From assembly GCF_011397635.1 (NCBI RefSeq), contig NC_064755.1, forward strand, positions 40,158,059 through 40,222,058: a stretch of DNA of 64,000 bases. The letters run 5' to 3'. Source of the stretch: Epinephelus fuscoguttatus (lineage: Eukaryota; Chordata; Actinopteri; Perciformes; Serranidae). The translations under genes were made by a program, and so were the position numbers. Of the stretch, positions 63,097-64,000 are shown piece after piece. A model generated the notes under the pieces. The model had not been told where the DNA came from. It did not search any database and saw only the letters and a program-made list of their open reading frames with translations. Every line of letters starts with the position of its first letter. Position 1 is the stretch's first letter.

Positions 63097-64000
63097 CTCC
63101 AACCCAGAGCACCCGGAGGAAATGTCTCAGGACTCCACAAATACATCCAGGCTGTTCCACAGATTACACAGCTGATGTTGTAACTGCAGAACATATTTGA
63201 GCTCAATTCAATTATTTGTTGCATCTCATTTTACCCTCATGGAAGCATTTGTAAACCTGTATTTTTATAAGATGCAAATTAAAAAATATAAAGCTCTTTT
63301 TTTGTAAAAGGTTCACTATCAGTCTTGTAGAACAAGTTCAGTATGGATTCGTAATCATTTTTGTTCCCATCCTTAGTGTGTCCATAGCACCAGGGATCAA
63401 AAACCATACAGAGAGTTGGCAGTTGGCATGTGCGGTCAGATTTGTACTTTTACTTCCTTATTTCTTCACCAGATTTTGATTAAATAATTTTCTGTAAGGC
63501 TGCTTGTGTTTAGACAATATTAATGATGTGGGGACTTTGGCTTCTTCTATTCAGTGGAGAAAGACAGTCATATTTCTCAAAGTAAGGAATCAACGAGAAA
63601 AACATCTCTCACTTCGCACACTCCTGAACAACAACTATACCAAGAAGTAAAAGATTTGCAGTTATTTAGGGACATTACTTGTCCCAAAACAGCTTGAACA
63701 TAAGGTAAAGACTCTGGTTTGGCTGTCAGTCGGCTTATTTTAATTTTTGGAGTAACATTGTGTTTTATTATCAGTCACTTTCCTACAGTACATTAAAACA
63801 TAATTAGACAGACAGGCAGCTGCTGTTAAACTCCATAGAATTATAAGAAGAAGAACAGGACAGTGGTGGAAGAAGCAAGTAAAAGTCAACGACTCAAAAC
63901 TTTACAAAGGTAAAAGTACATAAGTATAAGCACCAAGATAAAGTACCAAAAGCAAAAGCACTCATTATGCAGAATGGCCCTTTTCAGGATAATAATATAT
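63094..64000. other. znf277 intron or 5' region, no exon recognised
   Basis: No convincing first exon or promoter was seen. 63861-63960 resembles the repeat family noted at 9936 (cagtggtggaagaag). Confidence 0.4.

Overview
The window is nuclear DNA of a bony fish, most likely a percomorph-type teleost. It has vertebrate exon/intron genes with GT-AG splice sites, many (CA)n/(GT)n microsatellites, and dense teleost-type repeats: L2/Maui- and Rex-like LINE fragments, tRNA-like SINEs, and hAT, PIF/Harbinger and Kolobok-type MITEs. There are no bacterial genes, operons or CRISPR arrays. I assembled the exons by hand from splice sites and codon phase.

Three protein-coding genes are supported. (1) Plus strand, about 12.5-30.1 kb: the last four coding exons of an alpha7-type nicotinic acetylcholine receptor subunit (chrna7-like). 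They cover the Cys-Cys agonist loop, M1-M3, the cytoplasmic loop and M4. The N-terminal exons are not recognisable here and probably lie upstream. (2) Plus strand, 41.8-57.4 kb: a 14-exon kinesin-14 (C-terminal motor) gene whose spliced exons give an uninterrupted reading frame of 790 codons. It has an unusual N-terminal half, a coiled coil and a complete motor. (3) Minus strand, 57.9-63.0 kb: eleven coding exons of znf277; the first exon is missing and should lie to the right. The kinesin gene and znf277 are convergent, and their poly(A) signals are about 40 bp apart.

Layout: 1-12.5 kb is non-coding and repeat-rich. It contains a Harbinger-like MITE with a perfect hairpin, a Rex3-like LINE 3' end, a hAT deletion derivative, and three hAT elements nested inside one another. 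12.7-29.6 kb is chrna7 introns with LINE, SINE and SWIM/YqaJ-type transposon fragments. 30.1-41.7 kb is intergenic and holds a 1.3 kb minisatellite of 21-bp units that stays open in several frames. It also holds a LINE broken by a Harbinger-like element, which is itself joined to a Kolobok-like element carrying an intact THAP-domain ORF. The large kinesin intron 7 (45.1-49.6 kb) is a stack of transposons around a 1.5 kb minisatellite of 30-bp units. Kinesin intron 13 holds a diverged copy of the 3' end of 18S rRNA.

The three genes do not form a functional unit: a ligand-gated channel, a microtubule motor and a nuclear zinc-finger protein. I found no clear evidence of a new multi-gene system. 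The most notable items are the odd kinesin N-terminus (possible N-myristoylation and a UBA-like helical segment), the transposon nests with exact target duplications, the THAP element with promoter-like motifs in its inverted repeats, and the 18S-derived fragment.
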